DNA of 64,000 bases, taken from the NCBI RefSeq assembly GCF_002109385.1, contig NZ_CP020814.1:3123501-3187500 (forward strand), given 5' to 3'. Under the pieces are notes generated by a model that was not told the origin of the DNA, searched no databases, and saw only the letters and a program-made list of their open reading frames with translations. Made by a program: the position numbers and the translations under genes. Within the stretch, counting starts at the first letter, position 1, and each line of letters starts with the position of its first letter. Positions 37,400 through 48,632 of this stretch are shown here, piece by piece. Origin of the DNA: Halalkalibacter krulwichiae (GTDB taxonomy: Bacteria > Bacillota > Bacilli > Bacillales > Bacillaceae_D).

Positions 37400-38517
37400 T
37401 TATAAAATTTGCTGATTAGCTAACTCTAATTTTTTAATAACATATGCAATGTGTTTAGCTGCATCAGGTTTTTTTAACTTTCTTGCATGATTTACTAACT
37501 GATTATAATGCTTTTCATCATATAACATTCTTTCAAGTAATATAGGAATATCTTCAATAATCTCAGCCTTAACAGCTGTTCCAAAGTCTATCAAAAATTT
37601 TGCATTATCCTCTTCATGTCCTGGTACGGGTTCATAAATTAAGATAGGTGTTTCACAAGCAAGAGCTTCTGCCATCGTTAGCCCTCCTGCTTTTGATAAA
37701 ATAATGTCACTTGCTCTTAAATAATCGGTAAACCGGTCTGTATAAGAAATGACATGAACCCGATGTTTACTCGTGAAATTTTTAATTTTTTGTTCTAAAT
37801 CCTTATTTGTACCCGTCATACAGAGCACTTGGACTTGATCTTCTAGATTTTCAATTTTCTCTAATACCTCAATATATTTCCCTAACCCAAGACCTCCCCC
37901 AGTAATTAGGACTGTTTTTTCATCTGGTTTTAGATGTAAATCATTTCGAATTTTCCACCTTGGTACACTGACATCGGGTATCGATTTTATCGGAATCCCA
38001 GTACAAAACAACTGACTAATAGGCACATTATAGTCATTCGCAAACTGATCTATATGTGGAGAAGCGGTAAAGTATCCATCAATCTCAGGCCTCACATAAG
38101 CAGGATGAAGATATAAGTCTGTAATGACTGTATAGAGAGGAATGGATAAATTCTTTCTTCTCTTTAACTTAGACAAAAAAGCCGTAACAAAGGGATGTGT
38201 TGAAATCATGACACTCGTTCGTTGATTCTTAATTATTCCATTTAATTTCTCACAGAAAAATGTTCCCAATTGATCCATTACTAAAAACCATGAATATTCT
38301 TCACTATATCTATAAAGCCTTCCCATAACCTAGGGGTCTTCTCAATCATTTTTAAATAGAGCTCTAAAAATGTCTTATGCAACAATGGGTGAATGGATTG
38401 AAATGTATCAATAATTTGTACACTTTCACCTTCTAGTTCTAACTGCTCCTTCAACGCTTTTGAAGCTTCATTGTGACCATTCCCGATTGATGCGGAAAAG
38501 ATCGTAATCTGACTCAT
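37400..38517 (-). pseudogene. Processive diacylglycerol beta-glucosyltransferase (UgtP/MGDG synthase family), frameshifted
   Basis: Transfers glucose (or galactose) from UDP-sugar to diacylglycerol, making glycolipid and lipoteichoic-acid anchor. N-part 38281-38517 begins ITIFSASIGNGHNEASKAL (MGDG-synthase fold); C-part 37400-38326 carries TGGGLGLGKYIEV and SKAGGLTMAEALA (UDP-sugar binding). The two join without loss if one T is added to the T5 run at 38283-38287 (A5 on plus): ...NIHGF + LVMDQLG. Restored length is 372 residues. Indel error or true mutation cannot be told here. Confidence 0.85.
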
Positions 38518-38705
38518 AAGCGAACCTCACTTTCTTCACAGTACACTCAATCGGTCCATTTAACGTAAACTTAGTTTTTGCTTTATCTAAAATTACATTC
38601 ATTCAAATAGCCTGAAAAATTTGGTCTTCACAGTCCTATGTTTTTGCGTCACAATCTGATATGATTTGGATTATATGGAAATCGAAAAATGAAAAGTTTC
38701 TTTGA

Positions 38706-39718
<1,013 letters not shown>

Positions 39719-39745
39719 CATCATTAGTAAAAGACCAATTTAAAT

Positions 39746-39790
39746 AAAAAACAAGGACAGGCGTTAGACCTGTCCTTGTTTTTTTTATTA
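39746..39790. terminator. trpS terminator
   Basis: 16-bp perfect stem (39746-39761 / 39769-39784), loop CGTTAGA, T-rich on both strands. Confidence 0.9.
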
Positions 39791-39901
39791 ATAACCTGCG
39801 TTTTTTTTCATTACCTTTCCAACGAAAAATGAAAGGCCAAGAGTTCCTACTAATAATACAACTGTTAAAATTTGCATCACTGCATAAGCAAAGTTATCCA
39901 T
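39788..39901 (-). CDS. 37-residue single-span membrane protein
   Basis: MDNFAYAVMQILTVVLLVGT, one span, tail VGKVMKKNAGY. AAGGAGGGGACAAT directly precedes ATG 39901. The size and position (between trpS and yjbA) suggest a conserved small Bacillaceae protein; no name recalled. Confidence 0.65.
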   Translation of the reverse strand: MDNFAYAVMQILTVVLLVGTLGLSFFVGKVMKKNAGY

Positions 39902-40028
39902 ATTGTCCCCTCCTTATGATAGCACTTACTTCAACATTATAGGAGAGTTCACATTCGATGTAAATGGATGATTAAATAGATCTTGTCCTTTTTCAAATTG
40001 AAGAAAAGACGAATTCACAAACCGTTCA

Positions 40029-40772
40029 TTATTTTACACTTGCACCTTGCTCAAGCTCCCACAACTTTTCAAAAAATGCTTGTCCTTTTACCATCGCTTC
40101 ACAAAGTTGAAGATGCCTTTCCGACCAACCTTCAAGAACTTCTGCATATAGTTGTTCCCAAGCTTGATCTCTTTCAAGCATTTGAATTCGCATATAATCA
40201 TTTGGACTCCACTCTGTATACCAATAGCGAACTTCTGCATCTGTACCTTGAGAATAAAGTTGATCTAAAGCCATATACAACAGTTGTTTTAATTGACGTT
40301 CTTTACGCGTTAGACCTCTTAACTCCTCTGGATGTGGAGACAAAATGTGATATTCTTTTTCATACTCCCCATGTAAGTCGAACATCTCAAGTTGGTTTTG
40401 CTTTACTTGTTCATACACCATTTGTTCTTGCCTTGGCGTGAGGCGACTTTTTCGAATAGGTGTTTTATAACCCATTGTATCCACTGCAATGATTTTTTCA
40501 CCGTCAGTTGCAATAAAGCAATAATCTAATTGAATCCGTGACATGTTTTTACGTAAGTAACTTTCTTGGTGAACTTCAGCTAACAATTCATCAGGCAAAT
40601 CTGAGAGGTTATTCTCAATATAATGAAAAAGTTTTGAACTAACCAAGACTAGTATTGCTTGGTCTAATACTTCAATTCTGTCATCACTTCTCCATTCATG
40701 AAAATCACATACATTATAGCCATTCTCCTCACCTTCAAACCAATTAACCCATACGTCCCTGATATGGACCAT
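40029..40772 (-). CDS. UPF0736 family protein (YjbA-like)
   Basis: 247 residues. [21 protein letters not shown] opening and W/Y-rich C-terminal helices ([13 protein letters not shown]) match YjbA, conserved in Bacillaceae and next to trpS as in B. subtilis. ATG 40772 follows AAGGGGGTCTTAT; the longer frame from 40871 has no such site. Function unknown. Confidence 0.85.
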   Translation of the reverse strand: MVHIRDVWVNWFEGEENGYNVCDFHEWRSDDRIEVLDQAILVLVSSKLFHYIENNLSDLPDELLAEVHQESYLRKNMSRIQLDYCFIATDGEKIIAVDTMGYKTPIRKSRLTPRQEQMVYEQVKQNQLEMFDLHGEYEKEYHILSPHPEELRGLTRKERQLKQLLYMALDQLYSQGTDAEVRYWYTEWSPNDYMRIQMLERDQAWEQLYAEVLEGWSERHLQLCEAMVKGQAFFEKLWELEQGASVK

Positions 40773-40870
40773 ATAAGACCCCCTTACCGTAAAAATCCTT
40801 TTGTATTCCTCAGTATAGGCAAGGGACACCCAGTTTATTCCACAGACTCTCAATTCATTCCAATTTAACA

Positions 40871-41140
40871 TTATTTTTTCTGTTTGGCCTTTCTTTTAGT
40901 CGGAAAAACTAAGGCACCTATGATCATCAAAATTCCAACTATAAAAACATAAAATTCAACACTTCTTAAAATGAAATGAACATACATTGAGAATTCATAC
41001 CCTGCTGTTAATAAATTTAAATAGGCTAAAATGCTTATTCCCCTACTACAGCAAATATAAACCCACAAAACACAAAGAATAATCGAATCATGAGCTATCA
41101 CGCCAAACCGTCCACCCCATATTATTCTCCTCCTTTTCAT
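40871..41140 (-). CDS. Small membrane protein coupled to yjaZ
   Basis: 89 residues, basic start MKRRR and about two hydrophobic stretches (18-32 and 60-80), RKAKQKK tail. Its ATG overlaps the yjaZ stop by one base (TAATG), so translation is coupled; AAGGAG lies too late to serve it. Not recognised. yjbA follows 98 bp later. Confidence 0.5.
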   Translation of the reverse strand: MKRRRIIWGGRFGVIAHDSIILCVLWVYICCSRGISILAYLNLLTAGYEFSMYVHFILRSVEFYVFIVGILMIIGALVFPTKRKAKQKK

Positions 41141-41961
41141 TAGATTTCTGACTTTTCAAGGATGATTTCAGCTGGAATTGAAATTAAATCTCTTCTATCT
41201 ATCTTTCTTAAAGCCGTGTCGGCCATTTTATAGCCAACATAATACCCAAGCCATAAAGGTACTCCTCTTTGCTCATCACCATAAAGAAAGATGTGATGAT
41301 TTGTTCTGCCCTTTATATATAAATTGGGTTTAATCAAGCGCTCATACAATTGACTTTCCCACACTTGGTCGTAACGAGTCGTCCATGGTGCACAATAATG
41401 TTGACCAACCTCTTCTTTAACTGCAATTTCAGCAAGCCCCTCCATCACCATTGACTCTAAAAGAATCATCGATGATTCTTTTTGCTTTGTTTGCTTTAAT
41501 CGGCATACATGATGGTATTCATGAGTAATTAAAGCCTTTAGATCTTCTTCTTTTGTGTATGATCGTATAAATAACAAAATCGCATTCCCAATCGTTAATC
41601 CTGTCTTAGAACCTAATTCCTTTTCTAGAAAGGAGTTTTGGTCATTTAATGGCAATACATATATTTTCACGTCAGGACCAGCCCATTTATGTTTTAATTC
41701 CTCAAACTGGCGTTGTATGGTAGACCAAGGCATCTGTTGCGTCCATTTTTCATATTCCTTTTCAATTGCCTGTTCAGCACCAAATAACCCCATTTGTATT
41801 AAATAATGCTGAAGTCCAAACAAATCTTCCGTTAAGAAAATCTCACTTAATGGTTGGATTATGACATCACGTTGGCACTCTATTTTTTCATGTATAGAAG
41901 TTGCTTTTTTCCACTTAAACAAATATGCTTCTAGCCACTTATCCGTACGAACAACACCCAT
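41140..41961 (-). CDS. YjaZ-like zinc metalloprotease-family protein (DUF2268)
   Basis: 273 residues. HEYHHVCRL zinc-binding helix at about 164-172, downstream Glu in SMVMEGLAE. DUF2268 members are predicted Zn-proteases; YjaZ stands next to fabF in B. subtilis, while here about 11 kb separates them. First gene of a short operon with a small membrane protein. Confidence 0.85.
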   Translation of the reverse strand: MGVVRTDKWLEAYLFKWKKATSIHEKIECQRDVIIQPLSEIFLTEDLFGLQHYLIQMGLFGAEQAIEKEYEKWTQQMPWSTIQRQFEELKHKWAGPDVKIYVLPLNDQNSFLEKELGSKTGLTIGNAILLFIRSYTKEEDLKALITHEYHHVCRLKQTKQKESSMILLESMVMEGLAEIAVKEEVGQHYCAPWTTRYDQVWESQLYERLIKPNLYIKGRTNHHIFLYGDEQRGVPLWLGYYVGYKMADTALRKIDRRDLISIPAEIILEKSEI

Positions 41962-42232
41962 GTGATGATATCCCCCTTATTATTACTATATGAAGAGGCT
42001 GTCTAGAATGAACCAACTTCCGCCTTCTTTTTTTAAAATCGTTAAAACTAGGTACATAGCTATAGCTAACGGCATCAGCATTATAGATGTGAAATAACGT
42101 GACACCTATTCTTGATTTTTCAAGGCAGGTTGATCAATTTACCATCGTTTTTGTATGAATAGTAACTAGAGATGAACGAAATGATTGAAGCATGAATAGG
42201 ATACATAAATATTAATAATAAGAGGTGGAAGT

Positions 42233-42358
42233 ATGGACGGAGACTTCAGTCAAAAAATTCTGTTAGTTGTAACGGTTTTTTTAGTAATCAGTTTTATTAC
42301 AACAAGATATGAAGATGTGGAATCTGATGCTCCTCAAAGTCCTTTACTATTATTTTAA
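42233..42358 (+). CDS. 41-residue single-span membrane protein
   Basis: MDGDFSQKILLVVTVFLVIS then a short acidic tail. AGAGGTGGAAGT precedes ATG. 28 bp before the next gene, probably the same transcript. No family recognised. Confidence 0.55.
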   Translation: MDGDFSQKILLVVTVFLVISFITTRYEDVESDAPQSPLLLF

Positions 42359-42386
42359 TTACAATACTATTTAGGGAGGGGTTTGG

Positions 42387-42758
42387 ATGCGACGCAATGA
42401 CCCACCTTATCATCACAATCCTTATCGATACCAGCCTCCGCCAATATATCCAGCACAACAATCGCAATACATGCAGCAACAACAAAATATACAACAACAA
42501 CAAAATGCAGAACAGCCTCCAAGGAGGGCGATTGATCCTCAAGCTAAAATTACTCCCAACCAAATTGCTGTCATTACAGCACTTTTAACAAATGCCTTAC
42601 GTGTTCAATCGATATTAATTGATAAAGATAAAACGATTCAGGTACTACTTGAAGGCTCGCTCCAAGTCCAAAAACAATCTGAATTAGATAAACTTGTCGA
42701 TCAGGTTCGTGATGTACCAGTTGGTGATTTTATATCTTCTTTACTAAAAGATAAATAG
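42387..42758 (+). CDS. Q-rich hypothetical protein, possible spore coat component
   Basis: 123 residues. The first 45 are P/Q/Y-rich (MQQQQNIQQQQN), the rest helical (TPNQIAVITALLTNALRVQ). TAGGGAGGGGTTTGG precedes ATG. I cannot name a family; such N-termini are frequent in coat-associated proteins. Uncertain. Confidence 0.65.
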   Translation: MRRNDPPYHHNPYRYQPPPIYPAQQSQYMQQQQNIQQQQNAEQPPRRAIDPQAKITPNQIAVITALLTNALRVQSILIDKDKTIQVLLEGSLQVQKQSELDKLVDQVRDVPVGDFISSLLKDK

Positions 42759-42801
42759 GGATCATCTCAAATGGTCTGTTTGACCTTTTGAGATGATCCC
42801 T
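42757..42801 (+). terminator. Hairpin after the Q-rich gene
   Basis: 15-bp stem (42757-42771 / 42787-42801). No T-tract follows, so it may act as a bidirectional pause or processing hairpin. Confidence 0.5.
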
Positions 42802-42904
42802 AAGCAATGAGCAGAATCCCTACAATTTTTATAGCTTCGCTAGAGTGTGTTTACTCAAGCCGGTGTTCTTATCAGCACTGATCCGGCTGTTGAGATAAAC
42901 CTTG

Positions 42905-45061
42905 TCATGTATAATGAAACGTGATCTTTTTCCTTTCTTTATCCCATACTAAAGCCGCACGAAACGATTGACCCTCTTTTAAAAAGCCTGATAATACCTC
43001 AGTTTTGCCATCCTTTAAAAGTGCCTTTATATCTTTTTGTCTCATTTTCTTTCCTAATATTGTTTTCGAAATAGTAAAGCGGCAATTGCTCGCTTTATAT
43101 TGGGAACAACCGTAGAATTGTCCATGGTCTATTATTGTTCCTCCACATTCTAAACACATCCCGACTATAGCAGGTTTTCGCTTGCCCTTTTTTGTTTTTC
43201 TTTGAAATCCAGAGAGATCATGACTTGAAAGATCCAACAACGTAATCTGTTGTTCTGCTTCACTGATTAAGTGATTAACTAGCTTCTTCGTCTGTTCAAG
43301 GAAATCTGTAGAAGACGCTTGTCCTTTTCCGATTTCTCTAAGTCGCTGTTCCCATTTTGCAGTCATCTCAGCTGAAGTTAATAAACTTTCTCCTAAAGCA
43401 TCTATAAGTAAGCGCCCTTTTTCTGTTGGTGCAACTATATTTCGGCTAACTGTCATGTAGCCTCTAGTTTTTAGAACCGTGATAATCCCTGCTCTTGTTG
43501 CTTCAGTTCCTAATCCTTGTGATTCCATTAAAATCTTCTCTAATTCATGATCATTTATTTGTTTTCCAGCTGTTTTCATGACATTAATCAATTGACCTTC
43601 AGTAAAACGCTTTGGCGGCTGTGTCACAGATTCTTTAACTGTGATCTTTTGAACCATGCCTCTTTCGTCTTTTTCCACATTCGGCAAGTAGATTTCTTCT
43701 TTTCCACTCTTTTTATCCGTATAATAAACAATACGCCATCCCTGTTGTTTAATCATTTTCCCTTTTGATTGGAATGTTGCTCGGTTGTCACAAAGCGTTT
43801 CAATTTTTGTCGTCGATATAATAGCCTCATCTTCATGAGCTGCCAAGAGAGAGCGGACAACTAAATCATAAATATTTCGCTCTTCGGTAGTAAGACGATC
43901 CAATTGAGGGATTTGTTCCGTTGGAATAATCGCATAATGATCAGTAACTTTCCTGTCATTTACGTATCGTGTATTGCCAATTAGCGATTGTTTGGGAAGT
44001 GGAAAATACGGGGCATACTCTGTTTTATTTGAAAGCGCCTTAAGTATTTTAGGAAATGTACTTGCTTCTCCTTTTGTCACAAAGGCTGAATCCGTTCTTG
44101 GATAGGAAATATAACCTTTCACATAAAGCTTTTGTGCTAAGTCGAGTGTTTTTTTAGGCGAATATTTAAAGCGCTGATTTGCTACTGTTTGAAGACTTGA
44201 AAGTGTCGGCAAAAAAGGAGGTTGGTACCGTTTTTCTTCTATTTTCACGTCTGTAATTAATGCTTCTTTGCCTTCACAAAAAGCGGCTATCTTCTTCGCC
44301 ATCTCCGCCGTTTGTATACGCGTTTGTCCGTCTTTATGCCATGTTCCTTGATACTTCTTTCCATTTATATTAAAAGTACTAATTACTTCCCAGAATGGTT
44401 CTGGTTTAAAAGCCTCAATTTCCCTTTCTCTTTTTACGATGAGTGCTAAAGTAGGAGTTTGTACACGGCCAGTTGAAAAGACATCGTTCACTCCCTTCCT
44501 TTGCAAATGCAAAGTATACGCTCTTGAGGCATTCATTCCGACTAACCAGTCTGCACAAGCTCTACTTATTGCTTCAAAGTATAACGGCCTTGTCTCTTCT
44601 TCAGAACGCAAAGATTTAAACCCTTCTTCCACAGCTGACTTCGTTAAAGAAGATAACCATAACCGTTTTAACGGCTTATTAACTTTGCATTGATTAAGTA
44701 TTAAGCGTACAATTAATTCCCCTTCTCTTCCTGCATCTCCTGCCATGATAATTTCAGATACATTGCGGTCATTTACTAGCTTTTTTATAACGTTAAATTG
44801 TTTTTCTTTCCCCTTTGAAACTTTAAAGTCAAACTTTGTTGGAATGATAGGAAGCGTTTCTAATTTCCAAGTCTTCCACTTTTGATCATACATTTCTGGA
44901 GGAATTAATTCACACAAATGCCCAACAGCCCAAGTAATGTATGCACCTTGTGGAAACAGAGAAGTCGCTTTTATTTCGATATATCCAGTCTTTTTTATTG
45001 AGGAAAATGGGGCTGCCAATTTCACTGCTTGATCTGGCTTCTCTGCTATAATTACTTTCAT
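42905..45061 (-). CDS. topB: DNA topoisomerase III
   Basis: Type IA enzyme that decatenates and removes negative supercoils. Toprim EKPDQAVKLAAPF and GDAGREGELI; catalytic Tyr in GYISYPRTDSAF (about 315); C-terminal zinc element CLECGG...C...C. 718 residues, near the B. subtilis 727. AGAGGAACGAGCGCG precedes ATG. Divergent from coaA. Confidence 0.95.
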   Translation of the reverse strand: MKVIIAEKPDQAVKLAAPFSSIKKTGYIEIKATSLFPQGAYITWAVGHLCELIPPEMYDQKWKTWKLETLPIIPTKFDFKVSKGKEKQFNVIKKLVNDRNVSEIIMAGDAGREGELIVRLILNQCKVNKPLKRLWLSSLTKSAVEEGFKSLRSEEETRPLYFEAISRACADWLVGMNASRAYTLHLQRKGVNDVFSTGRVQTPTLALIVKREREIEAFKPEPFWEVISTFNINGKKYQGTWHKDGQTRIQTAEMAKKIAAFCEGKEALITDVKIEEKRYQPPFLPTLSSLQTVANQRFKYSPKKTLDLAQKLYVKGYISYPRTDSAFVTKGEASTFPKILKALSNKTEYAPYFPLPKQSLIGNTRYVNDRKVTDHYAIIPTEQIPQLDRLTTEERNIYDLVVRSLLAAHEDEAIISTTKIETLCDNRATFQSKGKMIKQQGWRIVYYTDKKSGKEEIYLPNVEKDERGMVQKITVKESVTQPPKRFTEGQLINVMKTAGKQINDHELEKILMESQGLGTEATRAGIITVLKTRGYMTVSRNIVAPTEKGRLLIDALGESLLTSAEMTAKWEQRLREIGKGQASSTDFLEQTKKLVNHLISEAEQQITLLDLSSHDLSGFQRKTKKGKRKPAIVGMCLECGGTIIDHGQFYGCSQYKASNCRFTISKTILGKKMRQKDIKALLKDGKTEVLSGFLKEGQSFRAALVWDKERKKITFHYT

Positions 45062-45195
45062 CGCGCTCGTTCCTCTCTTATATTTTTATCTATTATAACG
45101 TATTCGACTATCAGTTAGTGAAAATTACTACTTATCAATAAATAAGTAATACTATACAATAGAGATAAATTCTTTCCCAATAAAAGGAGAAAACG

Positions 45196-46149
45196 ATGAC
45201 TACATTAAATAAGTCCGTGCCTTTATCAGCGTATACACCCTTTACTCGTGCTGAGTGGGCTAAATTATCGAAAACGTCAACGGCTATTTTGTCACCTTCG
45301 GAATTAGCACAAGTAGGTAGTATCAACGAGACGATTTCTGCCGAAGAAGTCTCTGACATATATTTACCACTATCTCAACTACTGTTTATGCATATGACCA
45401 AATCAGTACAATTACATAAAAGTGTCAATAGCTTTCTACAAAAGGAAACGAAAAAAGTTCCATTTGTTATTGGCGTAGCAGGAAGTGTGTCAGTCGGAAA
45501 AAGCACAACAGCTAGACTTATCCAGGCACTTTGTTCACAATGGCCAAATTCACCGAAAGTCGATTTAGTCACTACGGATGGATTTCTTTATCCCAATTCT
45601 GTACTTGAAGAAAGAGGACTAATGAAACGCAAAGGCTTCCCAGAAAGCTATGATATTGAACGTTTAATACGCTTTTTGTACGAATTAAAATCTGGTTCCG
45701 CTTACATGGAAGTCCCTATGTATTCTCATTTAACCTATGATATTTTGCAAAATGAAGTTCAACATATTATCGAACCAGATGTCGTGATCGTAGAAGGTAT
45801 CAATGTTTTACAAGTTAATAAGAAAAACCGTAAAATCCCCCATGTGTTCGTTTCAGATTTCTTTGACTTCTCTATTTTTGTTGATGCAGAAGAAGATGAC
45901 ATACTGACATGGTATATTGAACGATTTAAATTACTACAAAAGACTGCTTTTCAACAACCAGAGTCGTTCTTTCATCGTTATCGTCATTTATCAGATTCCG
46001 AAGCACATGATTTTGCAAGAGATATTTGGACAACAATAAACGGAATCAATCTCGAAAAAAACATCCGCCCAACACGCCACAGAGCAGACCTAATTCTAAA
46101 AAAAGGAAAACACCACAAAGTCGAAGAAGTCCATTTAAAAAAAATGTAA
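45196..46149 (+). CDS. coaA: Pantothenate kinase, type I
   Basis: First step of coenzyme A synthesis. P-loop [16 protein letters not shown] at about 95-110, DGFLYPN, and RADLILKKG near the C-terminus. 317 residues. AAAAGGAG precedes ATG. A 19-bp terminator hairpin follows its stop directly. Confidence 0.95.
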   Translation: MTTLNKSVPLSAYTPFTRAEWAKLSKTSTAILSPSELAQVGSINETISAEEVSDIYLPLSQLLFMHMTKSVQLHKSVNSFLQKETKKVPFVIGVAGSVSVGKSTTARLIQALCSQWPNSPKVDLVTTDGFLYPNSVLEERGLMKRKGFPESYDIERLIRFLYELKSGSAYMEVPMYSHLTYDILQNEVQHIIEPDVVIVEGINVLQVNKKNRKIPHVFVSDFFDFSIFVDAEEDDILTWYIERFKLLQKTAFQQPESFFHRYRHLSDSEAHDFARDIWTTINGINLEKNIRPTRHRADLILKKGKHHKVEEVHLKKM

Positions 46150-46150
46150 A

Positions 46151-46200
46151 AGAACCAACAGAAAAAGAGTGCCTTTCTCTTTTTCTGTTGGTTCTTTGCA
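46151..46200 (+). terminator. coaA terminator (also first part of repeat unit)
   Basis: Perfect 19-bp stem (46151-46169 / 46177-46195), loop TGCCTTT, T-rich 3' arm. Confidence 0.9.
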
Positions 46201-46473
46201 ATGCGCGGAGCCGCTGCCTTCTTTTAAGCTCACCTTGAGTGGGGTTCTCAAGGTAAGCGCGCAGCGTGCGGAGCCATTGCCTTCCTCGATTTACTTCCTA
46301 GAAAAGAGTGCCTTTCTCTTTTTCTGTTGGTTCTTTGCAATGCGCGGAGCCGCTACCTTCTTTTAAGCTCACCTTGAGTGGGGTTCTCAAGGTAAGCGCG
46401 CAGCGTGCGGAGCCATTGCCTTCCTCGATTTACTTCCTAGAAAAGGGTGCCTTTCCCTTTTTCTGTTGGTTCT
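46163..46473 (+). repeat. 139-bp tandem repeat, 2.2 copies
   Basis: Units at 46163-46301 and 46302-46440 differ by one base (G to A in GCCGCTgCC); a partial third runs to about 46473. Each holds two inverted repeats: ACCTTGAG/CTCAAGGT and a terminator-like AAAAGAG/CTCTTTT, plus GGAGCC words in a GC-rich core unlike the AT-rich surroundings. In the third copy the second hairpin is AAAAGGG/CCCTTTT, a compensatory pair change. The first copy also supplies half of the coaA terminator. Two short open frames across it are not genes. Confidence 0.95.
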
Positions 46474-46640
46474 GTAATCGTTTTGTTCTATTCGTTACAA
46501 AACTGTAAAAAAGCATAGTCAGACTTACGCCGCCATAAGGTTTGACTTCTATGATAATTGATTGGAAAAAGTTGGACCGGTTTCACCCTCGGTTTTTATG
46601 ATAGTTTAGTAGAGTCATATTATCCGAGGAGGCGTTATTC

Positions 46641-47228
46641 ATGAAAAAACTTTTAATAACTTTATGTGCAACTGCATCATTGCTAATGATAGGTGCTACC
46701 GAAACAAATGCACAATCAAAAACTCATACAGTTGTATCTGGTGATACTTTTTATAAACTTGGTCAGCAATATGGTGTATCTGCCAAGGCAATTCAACAAG
46801 CTAATAGCAAATCATCTTCAACTATTTTCGTTGGAGAAAAACTAGTCATTCCAGCTTCAATCTCTGCAGCTGAAAAAGATTTACTAGCTCGTCTTGTTCG
46901 TGCAGAAGCTGAAGGTGAACCATATGCTGGTAAAGTAGCTGTTGCTACAGTGGTACTAAACAGAGTGGATCATTCAGATTTTCCTAATTCCATTACAAGA
47001 GTCATCAATGAAGTGTCAAATGGTTACTATGCCTTCTCTCCAGTTCAAAACGGTCGCATTAATCGCGCAGCAGATGCTGAATCAATTCGTGCGGTAGAAG
47101 AAGCGCTAGCATTTCATGGAAAAGGGGCTGGTTCCGTATTCTTTTATAATCCAACAATCGCAACAAACCATTGGAATGCTACAAGAACAGAAACTGTTCG
47201 AATCGGTAACCATGTATTCGCTAAATAA
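46641..47228 (+). CDS. Cell wall hydrolase, LysM + SleB/CwlJ domain
   Basis: 195 residues. Signal peptide to about residue 24, LysM HTVVSGDTFYKLGQQYGVS (28-70), then the Hydrolase_2 domain with ARLVRAEAEGEPYAGKVAV and NGYYAFSPVQNG, the SleB-type core. Acts on peptidoglycan or spore cortex; YkvT-like. GAGGAGG precedes ATG. Confidence 0.92.
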   Translation: MKKLLITLCATASLLMIGATETNAQSKTHTVVSGDTFYKLGQQYGVSAKAIQQANSKSSSTIFVGEKLVIPASISAAEKDLLARLVRAEAEGEPYAGKVAVATVVLNRVDHSDFPNSITRVINEVSNGYYAFSPVQNGRINRAADAESIRAVEEALAFHGKGAGSVFFYNPTIATNHWNATRTETVRIGNHVFAK

Positions 47229-47261
47229 AATAATGAGCTCTTAATCCTTAAACAAAGGCAG

Positions 47262-47294
47262 AATCCGCTTAGACATGCTAAGCGGATTTTTTTG
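47262..47294 (+). terminator. Terminator of the LysM hydrolase gene
   Basis: 11-bp perfect stem AATCCGCTTAG / CTAAGCGGATT, loop ACATG, T7. Confidence 0.95.
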
Positions 47295-47352
47295 TCTATG
47301 AACATAGAGCGAATAACTAGAATGGAGATGGTGCCGGCATCAAAATTACGAA

Positions 47353-47850
47353 TTACTTTACTATTTTCACCATATGTTCTTCATCAAGGTACACTTGATC
47401 AAGCTTTAGCGCTCGTTTTTCATAGCCATACGTTTTAAACCCAAGTGATTCATATAGCTGTTTGGCTTTTTGGTTATTGGCAGCAACAACCAACTGAATC
47501 TGTTCTACTCCTTCGTTTTTAGCTGATTCCATAGCATATTGTAATAATGCTTTTGCCATACCTTTTCCTCTTTCTTCTTTTTTAATAAACACACTGCCAA
47601 TACTCGCTTTATGCTTCATCTTTTTTAATTTTGACCGAGTTAGACTAACGATCCCAACAAGTTCTCCCCCATGATTAAACAACCCATAGAAACACGAACC
47701 AGACAATAATTGGTCTTCAAAAAACGCTATCGGCTTGTCTGCTTCCTCTTCAAAACTTGCCGCAAAAGCTTTTGGTACTTGTTCAAGCGCCTGTAGTCTA
47801 ATCGTGCGAAATGACTCCACATGTTCACTCTCGAGCTTTTTTACATCCAT
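47353..47850 (-). CDS. GNAT-family N-acetyltransferase
   Basis: 165 residues. VFIKKEERGKGMAKALLQYAM acetyl-CoA site and AKQLYESLGFKTYG C-terminal motif. ATG 47850 follows GGGGGAAATTGTT. Substrate unknown. Confidence 0.85.
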   Translation of the reverse strand: MDVKKLESEHVESFRTIRLQALEQVPKAFAASFEEEADKPIAFFEDQLLSGSCFYGLFNHGGELVGIVSLTRSKLKKMKHKASIGSVFIKKEERGKGMAKALLQYAMESAKNEGVEQIQLVVAANNQKAKQLYESLGFKTYGYEKRALKLDQVYLDEEHMVKIVK

Positions 47851-47949
47851 AACAATTTCCCCCTTCGAAATCTTAGGAAAGACAGGAACAATTGAACTCA
47901 TTGAAGAATATTTTTTAATAACTCTACGGAAATCGAGGTGGACTTAAAA

Positions 47950-48555
47950 ATGACACGGATTTCTCGCTTATCAAAACTTAACGCTGAGCGCATCCATTCT
48001 TCCTATGTTAATCGGATGACAGCGTCCGGTAGCATTCAAAAAATTGAACACATTCAACGAATCGAAAAAGGAGAAAATCGGACGAACCACCCTTCAGAGA
48101 ACCAGTTGCTTTCCTATGAACGATATTTTAACCGCGATCTAGTTGCAACAAATCAACCCAACCAATCCTTTGTTGACTATCAAAAACAAGACAATCAACT
48201 TGAAAAGATTGTTTCCCATTTTGTAAGTAGTTATAATCAGACAATCGTCTCCCTTTCTAGTTATGACGCACATACCAGATTAAAGTATGTACAGACCATT
48301 TATCAGCTATTTTTAGCATACGCTAAAGAGCTCAAATCTATCGGTATATTTGAGGGATCCCAATATACCCTTTTCTTTAAACCATCTATCGTAAAAAAAC
48401 AGTCGTATGATCAAATTTATCACGTAATTTCCATATTTAAAAAATCACTCTTAGCCCAATATTATGATATTGCAAGAGATCTATCAAAAGAAGAACATTC
48501 ATACTCAACTAGATCATTGAATATTAAAGGGTTATTATTTGAAAAAGAAGGGTAA
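47950..48555 (+). CDS. Hypothetical protein, 201 residues
   Basis: Mostly helical (AERIHSSYVNRM, IQKIEHIQRIEKG, HVISIFKKSLLAQYYDIA) with many Q/N/S; no cysteine and no membrane segment. I do not recognise it. GAGGTGG lies 9 nt before ATG 47950. It precedes the DHH-CBS gene by about 80 bp and may be co-transcribed. Confidence 0.65.
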   Translation: MTRISRLSKLNAERIHSSYVNRMTASGSIQKIEHIQRIEKGENRTNHPSENQLLSYERYFNRDLVATNQPNQSFVDYQKQDNQLEKIVSHFVSSYNQTIVSLSSYDAHTRLKYVQTIYQLFLAYAKELKSIGIFEGSQYTLFFKPSIVKKQSYDQIYHVISIFKKSLLAQYYDIARDLSKEEHSYSTRSLNIKGLLFEKEG

Positions 48556-48632
48556 CCCTTTTTATTTATTAAATATTGTCAATTTCTGTTACACTGAAAA
48601 AAAAGTGAACACAAAAAGAGGAGCTTATTATC

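Noticed and set aside
42850..42900. CTCAA-GCCGG / CCGGC-TTGAG-like imperfect hairpin downstream of topB
   Set aside because: Irregular pairing and no T-tract; no known RNA family recognised.
46169..46508. Two repeated 65-66-codon frames
   Set aside because: Produced by the 139-bp tandem repeat; no ribosome site.
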